From contig JANLZB010000006.1 in assembly GCA_031366005.1 (NCBI GenBank), positions 1-64,000 of the forward strand: a stretch of 64,000 nt of DNA, in the 5' to 3' direction. A program made the translations under genes and the position numbers. This document shows, piece by piece, positions 38,787 to 47,881 of this stretch. This DNA comes from JANLUX01 sp031366005 (lineage in GTDB: Bacteria > Bacteroidota > Bacteroidia > AKYH767-A > OLB10). Position 1 is the first letter of the stretch. Each line of letters begins with the position of its first letter. Under the pieces are notes generated by a model. The model worked only from the letters and a program-made list of their open reading frames with translations. It made no database searches and was not told the origin of the DNA.

Positions 38787-41432
38787 ATGAAAACATTATT
38801 ACTGATTATTAACACAATTATTTTGCTTACCATTTGTTACCTGCAATCACAAGCACAATTATCAACTGAATTTGCAAACACCTCATTAGGATTTACAACA
38901 AACACCAATGTGCAATTACCAGGCCCTACTGCAGCGCGATTAGCTGACCTTGACAGAGATGGAGACCTTGATGCAGTAGTTGCAAACGGGAATTCAGGTT
39001 TCTCCGCAGTAATTAATGGATTCTCTGTTTTACTTAATCAGGGCAATGGAAGATTTGGAACTCCGGTTCAATACACCACCGGCTTTGAATCATGGGATAT
39101 TGTTGTTGCTGATTTTAATAATGATTCAATTCCTGATGTTGCAGTCACTAACCGGGGATCAAATTATAACGGTAATACAGTCTCCGTTTTCCCGGGGATT
39201 GGCAATGGGACATTCGGAGCAAAAACAAATTATACCGTAGGCATGGGACCTATTGGTGTTGCAGCTGCTGATTTTAACTTAGATGGATTCATGGACCTCG
39301 CAGTTGCCAATAACGGTGGCTTCGGTACAGGAACCACTGTAAGTATTCTCACTAATAACACGACCGGTGGATTTAATACAGCAGTAACTATACCGGGAGG
39401 TGCGATACCATATAAATTGCAAGCCGGATTGATTGATGGCGATAGCTTGCCGGATATTGTTGTTGCAAATGAAGAGGAGCAAATTACTTTACTGCACAAC
39501 ACCGGAAGTGGATTTACCAATACTACATATATAATGCAGACAACACAGTTCAATAATTTGTATGCGAATGTTCAACTGGCTGATGTGGATAACGACAATG
39601 ACTTGGATGTGCTTTATTCAAGTTTTGGCACGCAACAAATTTCAATGCGAAAAAACCTTGGTAACGGATCATTGGATTCAATTGAAATGATTGTTCTTGA
39701 TTTTTGGTTTGGAGGTGCCTGTAGTTTCCAGGTTGTGGATTTAAATGGAGATGGTTATAAAGATATTGTTGCTGCTGCTTCTTCAGGCAGAACAGGTGAT
39801 GGTTACAGAATTGTGATGAACAACGGTAATGGAACTTTTGGAACGTTAACAACAGGCTCAGGTGGTCAATATACATTTGTAATTCTTGCAGGTGATGTTG
39901 ATCTTGATGGAGATAATGATGTTTTAACGGTAGATAATTATTCCAATGAATTAACACTGCATCCAAATAACGGATCAGGACAATTTCCAACACCTGTTTT
40001 ATTCAGTTCAGGTTTTCCGATTGTAACAACAAAGCTTGAAGCGGGTGATATAGACAATGATGGCGACCTTGATATCGTTACCGGTGCGGATAGCAGAACC
40101 GCAATTAATACCCCTGTCAGTTATTCAATAAATAATGGAAACGGAATTTTTTCTCCTGCAGTTAGTATTAACGCTCCCCAGGGTGGAGTAGGCGCAAAAC
40201 TGCGCGATATAAACAATGATGGATTTCCTGATATTATTTATGCATCCGGAATTAATACAACGCCTTATGATTTTTTTACTGCTATTAATAATGGAAACGG
40301 AACATTTGCTGCAACACAACGATGGAGTATGAACTCTTGCGGTTGGAATGATATTGATGCTGCTGATATAGACAATGACGGTGATATTGATGTTATTCTT
40401 ACAGAGTGGTTAGGTTGTCCTAATGTTTCATTTTCCGGTCAACGAATATTTATCAGTTATAATTTAGGTGGTGGTAATTTTTCTGCTCCAACAATTAAAG
40501 TGGTAAATCCCGGACCTGGACCAATAGCCATTTGTGATTTTAATGAAGATGGTTTTCTTGATTTGGCAACAGGACAATCAGGAACTATCGTTGATATTAT
40601 ACTAAATGATGGAACAGGAAATTTTCTTGCACCTACTTCATTTGTAATGTCACAATCTCCATTTGATATTCTTGCTGCAGATTTGAATAATGACGGACAC
40701 ACGGATATTGCCTCCTGCAATTACGGATCAAATCCCGGAGATTATAATTTAACTGTTCGTTTAGGTAATGGTAATGGAACTTTTCAAAACGTACAATTAA
40801 TTAATGCTGCTTATTCGCTTGACCTTGCAAACGTTTCAGGAATTGCTGCAGGTGATGTGGACAATGATGGAGATATTGATTTGATCGTAAGCCAGAATGC
40901 ATCAAATGACATGAGCATTTATCTGAATGATGGCAATGGAGTTTTCAGCTATGATCATCGCTTGTGTGCTTATTATGGTTTTCGTTCTCCTTGGTTTGCT
41001 GATTTTAATGGTGATGGAATAAAAGACCTGGCAGGGCTTGTTGATTTACCTCCAAGTGGTTTGCAAAGTGCGTTAACAATATTACCCGGTATTACCACGG
41101 GAACAGCAACCGGTGGTGCTGGTTTATCTGCTTGCGGAACTTCTGCTACAGCTGGAATAATTCATCATGATAACAAGTCAAATATTTTAATAAATATTAC
41201 TCCCAACCCGGTTTTAACATTAGCATCAGTTTCATTTACTTTGGAAAATGCAGACAATGTTTTCATTTCAATTGTTGATGTAACAGGAAGAGAAGTATGG
41301 ACTTCAAACAAAAGTTTTATAAAAGGGATCAACAAAACTACTATTGACTTATCTGAATTGAACAGTGGAGTTTATTTCTGTAATTTAAAAATGAATGAAA
41401 ATGTTCAGACTATTAAGCTGGTTAAGAATTAA
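38787..41432 (+). CDS. FG-GAP/VCBS repeat protein with T9SS sorting domain
   Basis: 881 residues. A signal peptide (about 1-23) precedes about 13 FG-GAP-type repeats, each with an Asp-rich calcium loop such as DLDRDGDLDA, DIDNDGDLDI, DLNNDGHTDI or DFNGDGIKDL, forming one or two integrin-like beta-propellers. The last 80 residues (ITPNPVLTLASVSF to TIKLVKN) are a type A T9SS sorting domain, so the protein is exported and probably attached to the cell surface. Likely adhesion or matrix role. Followed 41 bp later by another repeat-rich T9SS protein with a similar C-terminus. Confidence 0.9.
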   Translation: MKTLLLIINTIILLTICYLQSQAQLSTEFANTSLGFTTNTNVQLPGPTAARLADLDRDGDLDAVVANGNSGFSAVINGFSVLLNQGNGRFGTPVQYTTGFESWDIVVADFNNDSIPDVAVTNRGSNYNGNTVSVFPGIGNGTFGAKTNYTVGMGPIGVAAADFNLDGFMDLAVANNGGFGTGTTVSILTNNTTGGFNTAVTIPGGAIPYKLQAGLIDGDSLPDIVVANEEEQITLLHNTGSGFTNTTYIMQTTQFNNLYANVQLADVDNDNDLDVLYSSFGTQQISMRKNLGNGSLDSIEMIVLDFWFGGACSFQVVDLNGDGYKDIVAAASSGRTGDGYRIVMNNGNGTFGTLTTGSGGQYTFVILAGDVDLDGDNDVLTVDNYSNELTLHPNNGSGQFPTPVLFSSGFPIVTTKLEAGDIDNDGDLDIVTGADSRTAINTPVSYSINNGNGIFSPAVSINAPQGGVGAKLRDINNDGFPDIIYASGINTTPYDFFTAINNGNGTFAATQRWSMNSCGWNDIDAADIDNDGDIDVILTEWLGCPNVSFSGQRIFISYNLGGGNFSAPTIKVVNPGPGPIAICDFNEDGFLDLATGQSGTIVDIILNDGTGNFLAPTSFVMSQSPFDILAADLNNDGHTDIASCNYGSNPGDYNLTVRLGNGNGTFQNVQLINAAYSLDLANVSGIAAGDVDNDGDIDLIVSQNASNDMSIYLNDGNGVFSYDHRLCAYYGFRSPWFADFNGDGIKDLAGLVDLPPSGLQSALTILPGITTGTATGGAGLSACGTSATAGIIHHDNKSNILINITPNPVLTLASVSFTLENADNVFISIVDVTGREVWTSNKSFIKGINKTTIDLSELNSGVYFCNLKMNENVQTIKLVKN

Positions 41433-41473
41433 GAGTTTCATTTTATAAATAATAATTTAAAATCAATACGAAA

Positions 41474-43090
41474 ATGAAAATCAACATTCTTTGCATGAGC
41501 ATCCTCCTCTTCCATTTCAATAACGCTTTTTCTCAGTCGCCAGTTCAACAATGGGATGCCGATTTTGGTGCTGTTGATAATGAGCAACTGTATAGCGTGC
41601 AGCAAACTACTGACGGAGGATATATAATGGGTGGCTATTCTGAATCAGGAATCAGTGGTGATAAAACCCAGGCAAGCCAAGGGAGTTCTGATTACTGGAT
41701 AATAAAAACAGATTCCGATGGTGTAAAACAATGGGATGCCGGATTTGGTGGAGCCAGTGTAGATCAGTTAACTGCTCTTCAGCAAACTGCTGATGGCGGG
41801 TATATCCTGGGTGGTGTTTCTTTTTCCGGTATTGGTGGTGATAAAACGCAAAGCAGCCGGGGATTAAGCGATTATTGGATTATAAAAACAGATGGCAATG
41901 GCATAAAGCAATGGGATGCATGCTTTGGAGGAGATAGTATCGATGAATTACATTCTCTGCAACAAACCTCAGATGGCGGATATATTCTTGGTGGATATTC
42001 AATATCAACTATTAGCGGTGAACAAACAAATAGTATGTTGGGTGGGAAAGATTATTGGGTTGTAAAAACTGATGCTAATGGAATAAAACAATGGGATGCT
42101 CGTTTTGGAGGAGCGCAGTTTGACGAGTTAAACTCAATAAAACAAACAACTGATAATGGTTTTATATTAGGTGGATACTCACTCTCCGGAATAAGCGGAA
42201 ATAAAACACAACCTAATAAGGGATCTTATGATTATTGGATTGTAAAAACGGATGCTAATGGCATCAAGCAATGGGATGCTGACTTTGGTGGACTTAATGA
42301 TGATTGGTTAACACAGCTTCAGCAAACCAATGATGAAGGATATATCCTCGGAGGATGGTCATGGTCAGGTATCACCGGTGATAAATCTCAACCCAGCCAG
42401 GGAGATAATGATTATTGGATTATAAAAACGGATTCAGATGGAGTGAAGCAGTGGGATAAAGATTTTGGAGGAAATACTAATGACTACCTCAATCCCATTG
42501 AACAAACAACAGATAGCGGATATATTTTAGGAGGATATTCAAGTTCATCCGTTAGCGGTGATAAAACACAACCTACCCAGGGAGGCACTGATTATTGGTT
42601 AGTGAAGACAGATGTAAATGGCGTGAAACAATGGGATGCAGACTTTGGAGGAAGTGATTTCGATTTTCTATATGCACTTCGGCAAACAGCGGATGGTGGT
42701 TTCATTTTAGGAGGATGGTCATCTTCGGGCATCAGTGGTGATAAAACACAAATCAGAAAGGGTGTGAATGATTATTGGATTATTAAGATTAGCGGAAGCG
42801 GAACAACAGGAATTATTTCAATTGCTTCTGAAAAAGTTGCAGATATATTTTCATATCCAAATCCATTCTCTGCTTCATTAACTTTAGAATTTATTTTACC
42901 TGAAAATAAAAATGTTTCTGTTTCAATTATTGATTTAATGGGAAGAGAACTTAAAAATATTCCATCCCAAAATCTTCAATCAGGGAAAAATAAAATAAAT
43001 ATTGATTTATCTGAATTAAACAGCGGTATATATTTCTGTACAGTAAAATCGAATGGAACTATTCAGACAGTTAAGCTAATCAAGAATTAA
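41474..43090 (+). CDS. T9SS-secreted protein with seven 60-residue repeats
   Basis: 538 residues. After a signal peptide (about 1-21), residues 26-445 are seven near-identical 60-residue units of the form QWDADFGG...LQQTxDGGYILGG.S.SGISGDKTQ...G..DYWIIKTD..GxK, best explained as a seven-bladed beta-propeller. The C-terminal 75 residues (SYPNPFSASLTLEF to TVKLIKN) are a type A T9SS sorting domain closely like that of the preceding gene. Repeat proteins of this kind are common but uncharacterised. Probably a surface adhesin or binding protein; may be co-transcribed with the FG-GAP gene. Confidence 0.87.
   Translation: MKINILCMSILLFHFNNAFSQSPVQQWDADFGAVDNEQLYSVQQTTDGGYIMGGYSESGISGDKTQASQGSSDYWIIKTDSDGVKQWDAGFGGASVDQLTALQQTADGGYILGGVSFSGIGGDKTQSSRGLSDYWIIKTDGNGIKQWDACFGGDSIDELHSLQQTSDGGYILGGYSISTISGEQTNSMLGGKDYWVVKTDANGIKQWDARFGGAQFDELNSIKQTTDNGFILGGYSLSGISGNKTQPNKGSYDYWIVKTDANGIKQWDADFGGLNDDWLTQLQQTNDEGYILGGWSWSGITGDKSQPSQGDNDYWIIKTDSDGVKQWDKDFGGNTNDYLNPIEQTTDSGYILGGYSSSSVSGDKTQPTQGGTDYWLVKTDVNGVKQWDADFGGSDFDFLYALRQTADGGFILGGWSSSGISGDKTQIRKGVNDYWIIKISGSGTTGIISIASEKVADIFSYPNPFSASLTLEFILPENKNVSVSIIDLMGRELKNIPSQNLQSGKNKINIDLSELNSGIYFCTVKSNGTIQTVKLIKN
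41549..42808 (+). repeat. Seven 180-bp coding repeats
   Basis: Tandem units of 180 bp within the T9SS protein, each starting at an (A)CAATGGGATGC-like site (QWDA). Copies are diverged enough at third positions to be old, but similar enough for recombination. Confidence 0.8.
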
Positions 43091-43126
43091 AGGAGTAAAT
43101 GCTTCAGCACTAAAGCAGTGATACTT

Positions 43127-43891
43127 TTATAAATCGAGACTCAAATTATCTTCGGATTTTTTTCTTCGTTGCAATGCAAGGGCTTCAGTACATTCCATTA
43201 AATGTGCAGGATAAGCTGTAAATAATGAAATACATTCAGGCACTGCACTTTCTATATTCATCCAAATCTGTTGTGCTTCAGCATTTAAAATTACCGGCAT
43301 ACGTTCCCACACGATTCTCACTAGTTCATTTGCTTCACGTGTAATAATTGCAAACGTCTTAAAGATTTCACCGGTTTCTTTATCCGTCCAGTGATTAAAT
43401 ATTCCTGCATAAAAAATTTCAGGTTCATCTTTTACGGTGAACCTGTATCGTTTTTTTGTTGCTCTGTCAGTTTCGTAAAATGCAGCGGCAGGAACGAGGC
43501 AGCGCTGTGCGCGGATGAAAGCTTTTTTCCAAGTAGGCTTTTCAAGAATTGTTTCGCTGCGGCAATTGTAATTTGCTTTTGCGTCTTTTAATGATTTTGA
43601 CCAGTCAGGAACAAAACCAAAAATATATGCCTCGCGTTGTTTGGTTGTGATGGGAATTATTATTGTTTCCTGACCGGGAAAAGAGGAAATGGTTTCACTG
43701 CTTGATGCTACTTCTGATGAAGGAACATTCTCAACAACTTCAGCAGGGAATTTTTTTGTAAGCCTTCTTGCATTGTCATCTAAAATTTTCTTTTCTGATG
43801 CTGAAAGCTCATTGAAATCAATTTTTTCTCCTCTTTCACGGTTTGCTCTTTTCACACCGCGTTCAATCATGTATTCGTAATTGTAGCACAT
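43127..43891 (-). CDS. SRAP/HMCES (YedK) family protein with altered active site
   Basis: 254 residues. Catalytic Cys2 (MCYN) that crosslinks to abasic sites in single-stranded DNA is present, as are N109 in NCRSET and E140 in PAAAFYET. The His normally found two residues before RMP (HxRMP) is Trp here: RIVWERMPVIL (W195). That His assists crosslink formation or reversal in studied homologues, so this protein may form crosslinks with changed kinetics. A truncated, Cys-less relic of a second copy lies beyond katG at 46645-46743. Confidence 0.92.
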   Translation of the reverse strand: MCYNYEYMIERGVKRANRERGEKIDFNELSASEKKILDDNARRLTKKFPAEVVENVPSSEVASSSETISSFPGQETIIIPITTKQREAYIFGFVPDWSKSLKDAKANYNCRSETILEKPTWKKAFIRAQRCLVPAAAFYETDRATKKRYRFTVKDEPEIFYAGIFNHWTDKETGEIFKTFAIITREANELVRIVWERMPVILNAEAQQIWMNIESAVPECISLFTAYPAHLMECTEALALQRRKKSEDNLSLDL

Positions 43892-44079
43892 GAAAACAAA
43901 GTTAGCTTGTTTGTGTTTTTAAAAAGCCAGACTTAATAATTATGCTGCAAATGATTAATCATGCCGAGGATTAGTCAGTTTCAAATAATTTGTTCCTATC
44001 TGCAAATCTGCGTTTCTCTTATTTAAATGTACGTGTGTATTAAATGTGTCAGCAATTTATAAATGCCTAATAATAAAAC

Positions 44080-44105
44080 AACCGGGCCGTTGACGAAACC
44101 CGGTT
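44080..44105 (-). terminator. Rho-independent terminator of katG
   Basis: AACCGGG (44080-44086) pairs with CCCGGTT (44099-44105). On the minus strand the hairpin is followed by a T-rich tract. It lies 38 bp past the katG stop. Confidence 0.65.
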
Positions 44106-44143
44106 GAATAGTGATAATGTAATGCCTCCTGATAGCAGGTTTA

Positions 44144-46405
44144 TCAATCTGCCAGATCGAACCGGTCGAGATTCATTACTTTGTTCCATGCTTTAACAAA
44201 ATCATTAACAAATTTATCCTGAGCATCTGCACTGGCATAAACTTCGGCAATTGCTCTGAGTTCGGAGTTTGATCCAAAGATGAGGTCAGCACGGGTGCCG
44301 GTCCATTTTACATCACCGGTTGCCCTGTCACGTCCTTCAAATTCTTCGTTCGCTTCGGAAATAGACTTCCATGTGGTGCTCATGTCGAGCAGGTTTACAA
44401 AGAAATCATTGGTTAGCTTCTCCGGTTGCCTGGTGAAAACTCCATGTTTAGAATTATCATAGTTGGTGTTGAGGACGCGCATACCGCCCACCAGCACAGT
44501 CATTTCAGGAGCTGTTAACGTAAGTAATTGTGCTTTATCAATTAATAACTCTTCAGTGGAAATGCTAGATTTTCCTTTAAGATAGTTACGGAAACCATCT
44601 GCTGCAGGTTCTAATACGGCAAAGGAATCAACATCAGTCTGCTCTTGTGAAGTATCCATCCTGCCGGGAGTGAAAGGAACTGATAGGTTATATCCGCCAT
44701 TCTTCGCAGCCTTCTCCACCGCGGCACAGCCTGCCAAAACTATAAGATCAGCCAGTGATACTTTTTTACCGTTGGATAGTGTGGTGTTAAATTCTTTTTG
44801 AATTTTCTGCAGCGACTCCAACACCTTTGACAGTTGCGAAGGATTATTTACCTTCCAGTCTTTCTGAGGTGCTAACCGGATACGCGCACCGTTGCCACCA
44901 CCACGTTTATCCGAACCGCGAAAGGTGGAAGCAGACGCCCACGCAGTTGATACTAATTGGGATAAGGTTAATCCCGATGCAAGCACTCTGGATTTTAAAT
45001 CAGCAATATCTTTTGCATCAATGAGCGGGTGATTAACTGCGGGAACGGGATCTTGCCAGATTAATTCTTCCTTAGGTATTTCAGGACCTAAATAGCGCGT
45101 TATTGGACCCATGTCGCGATGCGTAAGTTTGAACCATGCACGTGCAAAAACATCGGCAAACTGATCAGGGTTGGCTAAAAACTTTCTTGAAATTTTTTCA
45201 TAAGAGGGATCAAAACGCAGTGATAAATCAGTGGTAAGCATAGTGGGTACATGCTTTTTAGCATTATCATAAGCATCAGGAATAATTTTGTCGGCTCCTT
45301 TTGCTACCCATTGATGAGCACCTCCGGGACTTTTACTTAGTTCCCATTCGAAGCCAAAAAGATTTTCAAAAAAATTGTTGCTCCATTTGGTTGGTGATGT
45401 GGTCCATGTTACTTCAATACCGCTGGTAATCGTATCCGGGCCTTTACCGGTGCCAAAGTTGTTGTTCCATCCAAGTCCCTGCATTTCTATACCTGCTGCT
45501 TCCGGCTCTTTACCTACATTACTGGATGGTGCAGCACCATGGGTTTTACCAAAGGAATGTCCACCTGCAATAAGTGCTACGGTTTCCTCATCATCCATCG
45601 CCATACGTGCAAAAGTTTCGCGAATGTCATGAGCGGCTTTAAGTGGGTCGGGATTACCATCAGGGCCTTCTGGGTTTACATAGATTAAACCCATGTGTGC
45701 AGCGGCAAGCGGTTTTTCCAGGTTGCGGCTATGCGTAGCTCCGTCAGCATTTTCATCGGAAGATACCACACCATGACCTTTTACTCCTTCCACTCCCCGA
45801 GGATACCGGTGTTCGTTACCCAGCCAGGTTGTTTCCGCACCCCAGTATACATCTTCCTGTGGTTCCCAGGTATCAGCACGTCCTCCTCCAAAACCAAAAG
45901 TCTTGAAACCCATTGTTTCGAGCGCTACATTACCTGTTAGTATCATCAGGTCAGCCCACGATATTTTTTTTCCATACTTCTGCTTAATGGGCCAAAGAAG
46001 CCTGCGTGCTTTATCAAGGCTTACATTATCAGGCCAGCTGTTAAGCGGAGCAAAGCGTTGTTGACCTGCACCTGCACCACCGCGCCCATCCCAGGTACGG
46101 TAAGTTCCTGCACTGTGCCATGCCATGCGGATGAAAAAAGGTCCGTAATGTCCGAAATCTGCAGGCCACCAGTCCTGTGAGTCAGTCATTAGGTTTTCGA
46201 GGTCTTTTTTCAACGCCTGCTGATCAAGGCTTTTGAACTCTTTAGCATAATTAAAATCATCACCCAGCGGGTTTGAAAGGGAGGAGTGCTGACGCAGGAT
46301 ATTTAATTTTAACTGATTGGGCCACCAATCGCGGTTTTTTGTTCCGCTGCCAGGCTGATGATGTATTACAGGGCATTTACCACTGACTTCAGTTTTATTT
46401 TCCAT
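44144..46405 (-). CDS. katG: Catalase-peroxidase KatG
   Basis: 753 residues with two peroxidase-like domains. The active N-terminal domain has R93, W96 and H97 in RMAWHSAGTYR, proximal haem ligand H282 in AGGHSFGKTHGA, and the residues of the Met-Tyr-Trp adduct needed for catalase activity (W96, Y241 in YVNPEGPDG, M267 in ARMAMDDEE). The C-terminal domain lacks haem, as usual. It removes hydrogen peroxide. No oxyR-like gene is nearby. Complete and probably active. Confidence 0.97.
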   Translation of the reverse strand: MENKTEVSGKCPVIHHQPGSGTKNRDWWPNQLKLNILRQHSSLSNPLGDDFNYAKEFKSLDQQALKKDLENLMTDSQDWWPADFGHYGPFFIRMAWHSAGTYRTWDGRGGAGAGQQRFAPLNSWPDNVSLDKARRLLWPIKQKYGKKISWADLMILTGNVALETMGFKTFGFGGGRADTWEPQEDVYWGAETTWLGNEHRYPRGVEGVKGHGVVSSDENADGATHSRNLEKPLAAAHMGLIYVNPEGPDGNPDPLKAAHDIRETFARMAMDDEETVALIAGGHSFGKTHGAAPSSNVGKEPEAAGIEMQGLGWNNNFGTGKGPDTITSGIEVTWTTSPTKWSNNFFENLFGFEWELSKSPGGAHQWVAKGADKIIPDAYDNAKKHVPTMLTTDLSLRFDPSYEKISRKFLANPDQFADVFARAWFKLTHRDMGPITRYLGPEIPKEELIWQDPVPAVNHPLIDAKDIADLKSRVLASGLTLSQLVSTAWASASTFRGSDKRGGGNGARIRLAPQKDWKVNNPSQLSKVLESLQKIQKEFNTTLSNGKKVSLADLIVLAGCAAVEKAAKNGGYNLSVPFTPGRMDTSQEQTDVDSFAVLEPAADGFRNYLKGKSSISTEELLIDKAQLLTLTAPEMTVLVGGMRVLNTNYDNSKHGVFTRQPEKLTNDFFVNLLDMSTTWKSISEANEEFEGRDRATGDVKWTGTRADLIFGSNSELRAIAEVYASADAQDKFVNDFVKAWNKVMNLDRFDLAD

Positions 46406-46644
46406 TTGTATGTTTTATAATTTTTTTTATTCAATTGTTAATAGCGCTTGTTATTTAAAACAGGATGCATTTTTGTAAATAATTTTTTTTCATTGAGGAG
46501 CTTAAATCAGTCTCGGTAAATAATTTTTTATACACGGGATTTTTGATTCAAAGTGTTTTTTCCTTAAAAAAATGTTCATTTCGGAACGCAGTGCAAAGTT
46601 AATTTTCAAATTAAAAGAAAAATATTTAGATGGGTTATTTTCTT
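46406..46644. other. katG upstream region
   Basis: Between the katG start and the SRAP relic. It should hold the katG promoter, but no confident TAnnTTTG box was found. No coding frame or repeat recognised. Confidence 0.4.
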
Positions 46645-46743
46645 TTATAATTCTGACAGCCCATTGAAATCAATTTTTTCTCCTCTCTCACGGCTTGCTC
46701 TTTTCACACCGCCTTCAATCATGTATTCGTTATTATAATACAT
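46645..46743 (-). pseudogene. Truncated relic of a second SRAP/HMCES gene
   Basis: A 32-codon frame matches the first 28 codons of the gene at 43891 at DNA and protein level (MYYNNEYMIEGGVKRASRER against MCYNYEYMIERGVKRANRER) and then stops. The catalytic Cys2 is Tyr. The similarity extends a few bases upstream of the start codon. It is the remnant of a duplication or of gene conversion, not a working gene. Confidence 0.85.
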
Positions 46744-46937
46744 GAAAACAAAATTAGTTTGTTTTGTGCGGACGCAACAATCGTTAGAAGAAATTTTCCC
46801 ATCGGCATTTAGAAATATGATATTGATCCTAGGTTTATCATTTATCTTCCAGAAATTATTATATCATAATGCAACTTTTTTTAAGGATTTGTTGTCATAG
46901 TTATTTATAAAAGAGAACAATTTAAATGAAATATGAA

Positions 46938-47861
46938 ATGAAAACAATTATTTCTACTTCCTTACTAATGCTTTCACTGCTGAAATTGAACGCTCAGAGC
47001 CTGGTACCCAATCCAAGCTTTGAAAATTTTATCAACTGCCCGGTTAATCATGGTGATATTAATCAATGCATGGGCTGGTCAAGTTTCGGAGGTAATCCTG
47101 ATTACTTCAATGCCTGTTCGCCTGATACAATGGTGAGTGTACCTAAAAATGATTTCGGATATCAATATGCAGCAACGGGAAATGCGTACTGCGGATTCAT
47201 TAACGCATCCGGAGGGCCTGCTCCGGCACCTGAATATTTAGGTGCTACACTTTTACAACCGTTGGTTACGGGTCAAAAATATTTTGCTTCTTTTAAAATA
47301 TCTTTTGCCAGTTCGTATTGTGCTACCAATAAAATGGGAATTGGTTTTTCAACTGTTCCATATAATTCCTCCAATCCACCTCCGTTAAATAATAATGCTT
47401 TTGTTTACACTGATTCAATTATAAGCGACACAGCAAACTGGTATCAGATTACAGGAAGTTTTGTTGCCGACTCTGATTACACTTATATAATGATTGGAAA
47501 TTTTTTTACAAATGGAAGCGGCTGCCCGGCAGGAACGTATGTGAGTTATTATTATGTGGAGGATGTATGTGTCTCTGCAGATTCTCTCACTTGTTATTCA
47601 ACAGTTGACATTCATGAATTAAATAACAGCAATAAATTAATTGCATTTCCAAATCCATTTGCTGAGGTGCTTACAATTAAAACAAGTAAGAACGAAAAAT
47701 CAGAATTGGTTCTGTATGATATTACTTCACGGAAATTGCTGCAGCAAAAATTCATAAACACCGTAACATTGAATACTTCTGATCTTGTTAAAGGAATTTA
47801 TTTTTATGAAGTGAAAAATGAAAACAACGTTATTGGTAAAGGTAAATTGGTGAAAGAATAG
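46938..47861 (+). CDS. T9SS-secreted protein with N-terminal jelly-roll-like domain
   Basis: About 307 residues from the Met at 46938 that begins the signal peptide (MKTIISTSLLMLSLLKLNAQ); an ATG four codons earlier is possible. The mature part opens with SLVPNPSFENFINCPVNHG and contains GWSSFGGNPDYFNAC and AATGNAYCGF. Similar N-terminal domains occur in Bacteroidota cell-surface and OmpA-linked proteins and resemble carbohydrate-binding jelly rolls. The C-terminal 75 residues (AFPNPFAEVLTIKT onward) are a T9SS sorting domain. Ligand unknown. Confidence 0.82.
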   Translation: MKTIISTSLLMLSLLKLNAQSLVPNPSFENFINCPVNHGDINQCMGWSSFGGNPDYFNACSPDTMVSVPKNDFGYQYAATGNAYCGFINASGGPAPAPEYLGATLLQPLVTGQKYFASFKISFASSYCATNKMGIGFSTVPYNSSNPPPLNNNAFVYTDSIISDTANWYQITGSFVADSDYTYIMIGNFFTNGSGCPAGTYVSYYYVEDVCVSADSLTCYSTVDIHELNNSNKLIAFPNPFAEVLTIKTSKNEKSELVLYDITSRKLLQQKFINTVTLNTSDLVKGIYFYEVKNENNVIGKGKLVKE

Positions 47862-47881
47862 TAAGCACAGTTTAAAAAAAA

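Noticed and set aside
39550..39993. 147-codon minus-strand frame inside the FG-GAP gene
   Set aside because: Antisense shadow; rich in His, Gln and Leu, as expected from reversed Asp/Asn/Gly codons.
41549..42808. 180-bp repeats considered as non-coding repeat DNA
   Set aside because: They are in-frame coding units of a signal-peptide-bearing T9SS protein.
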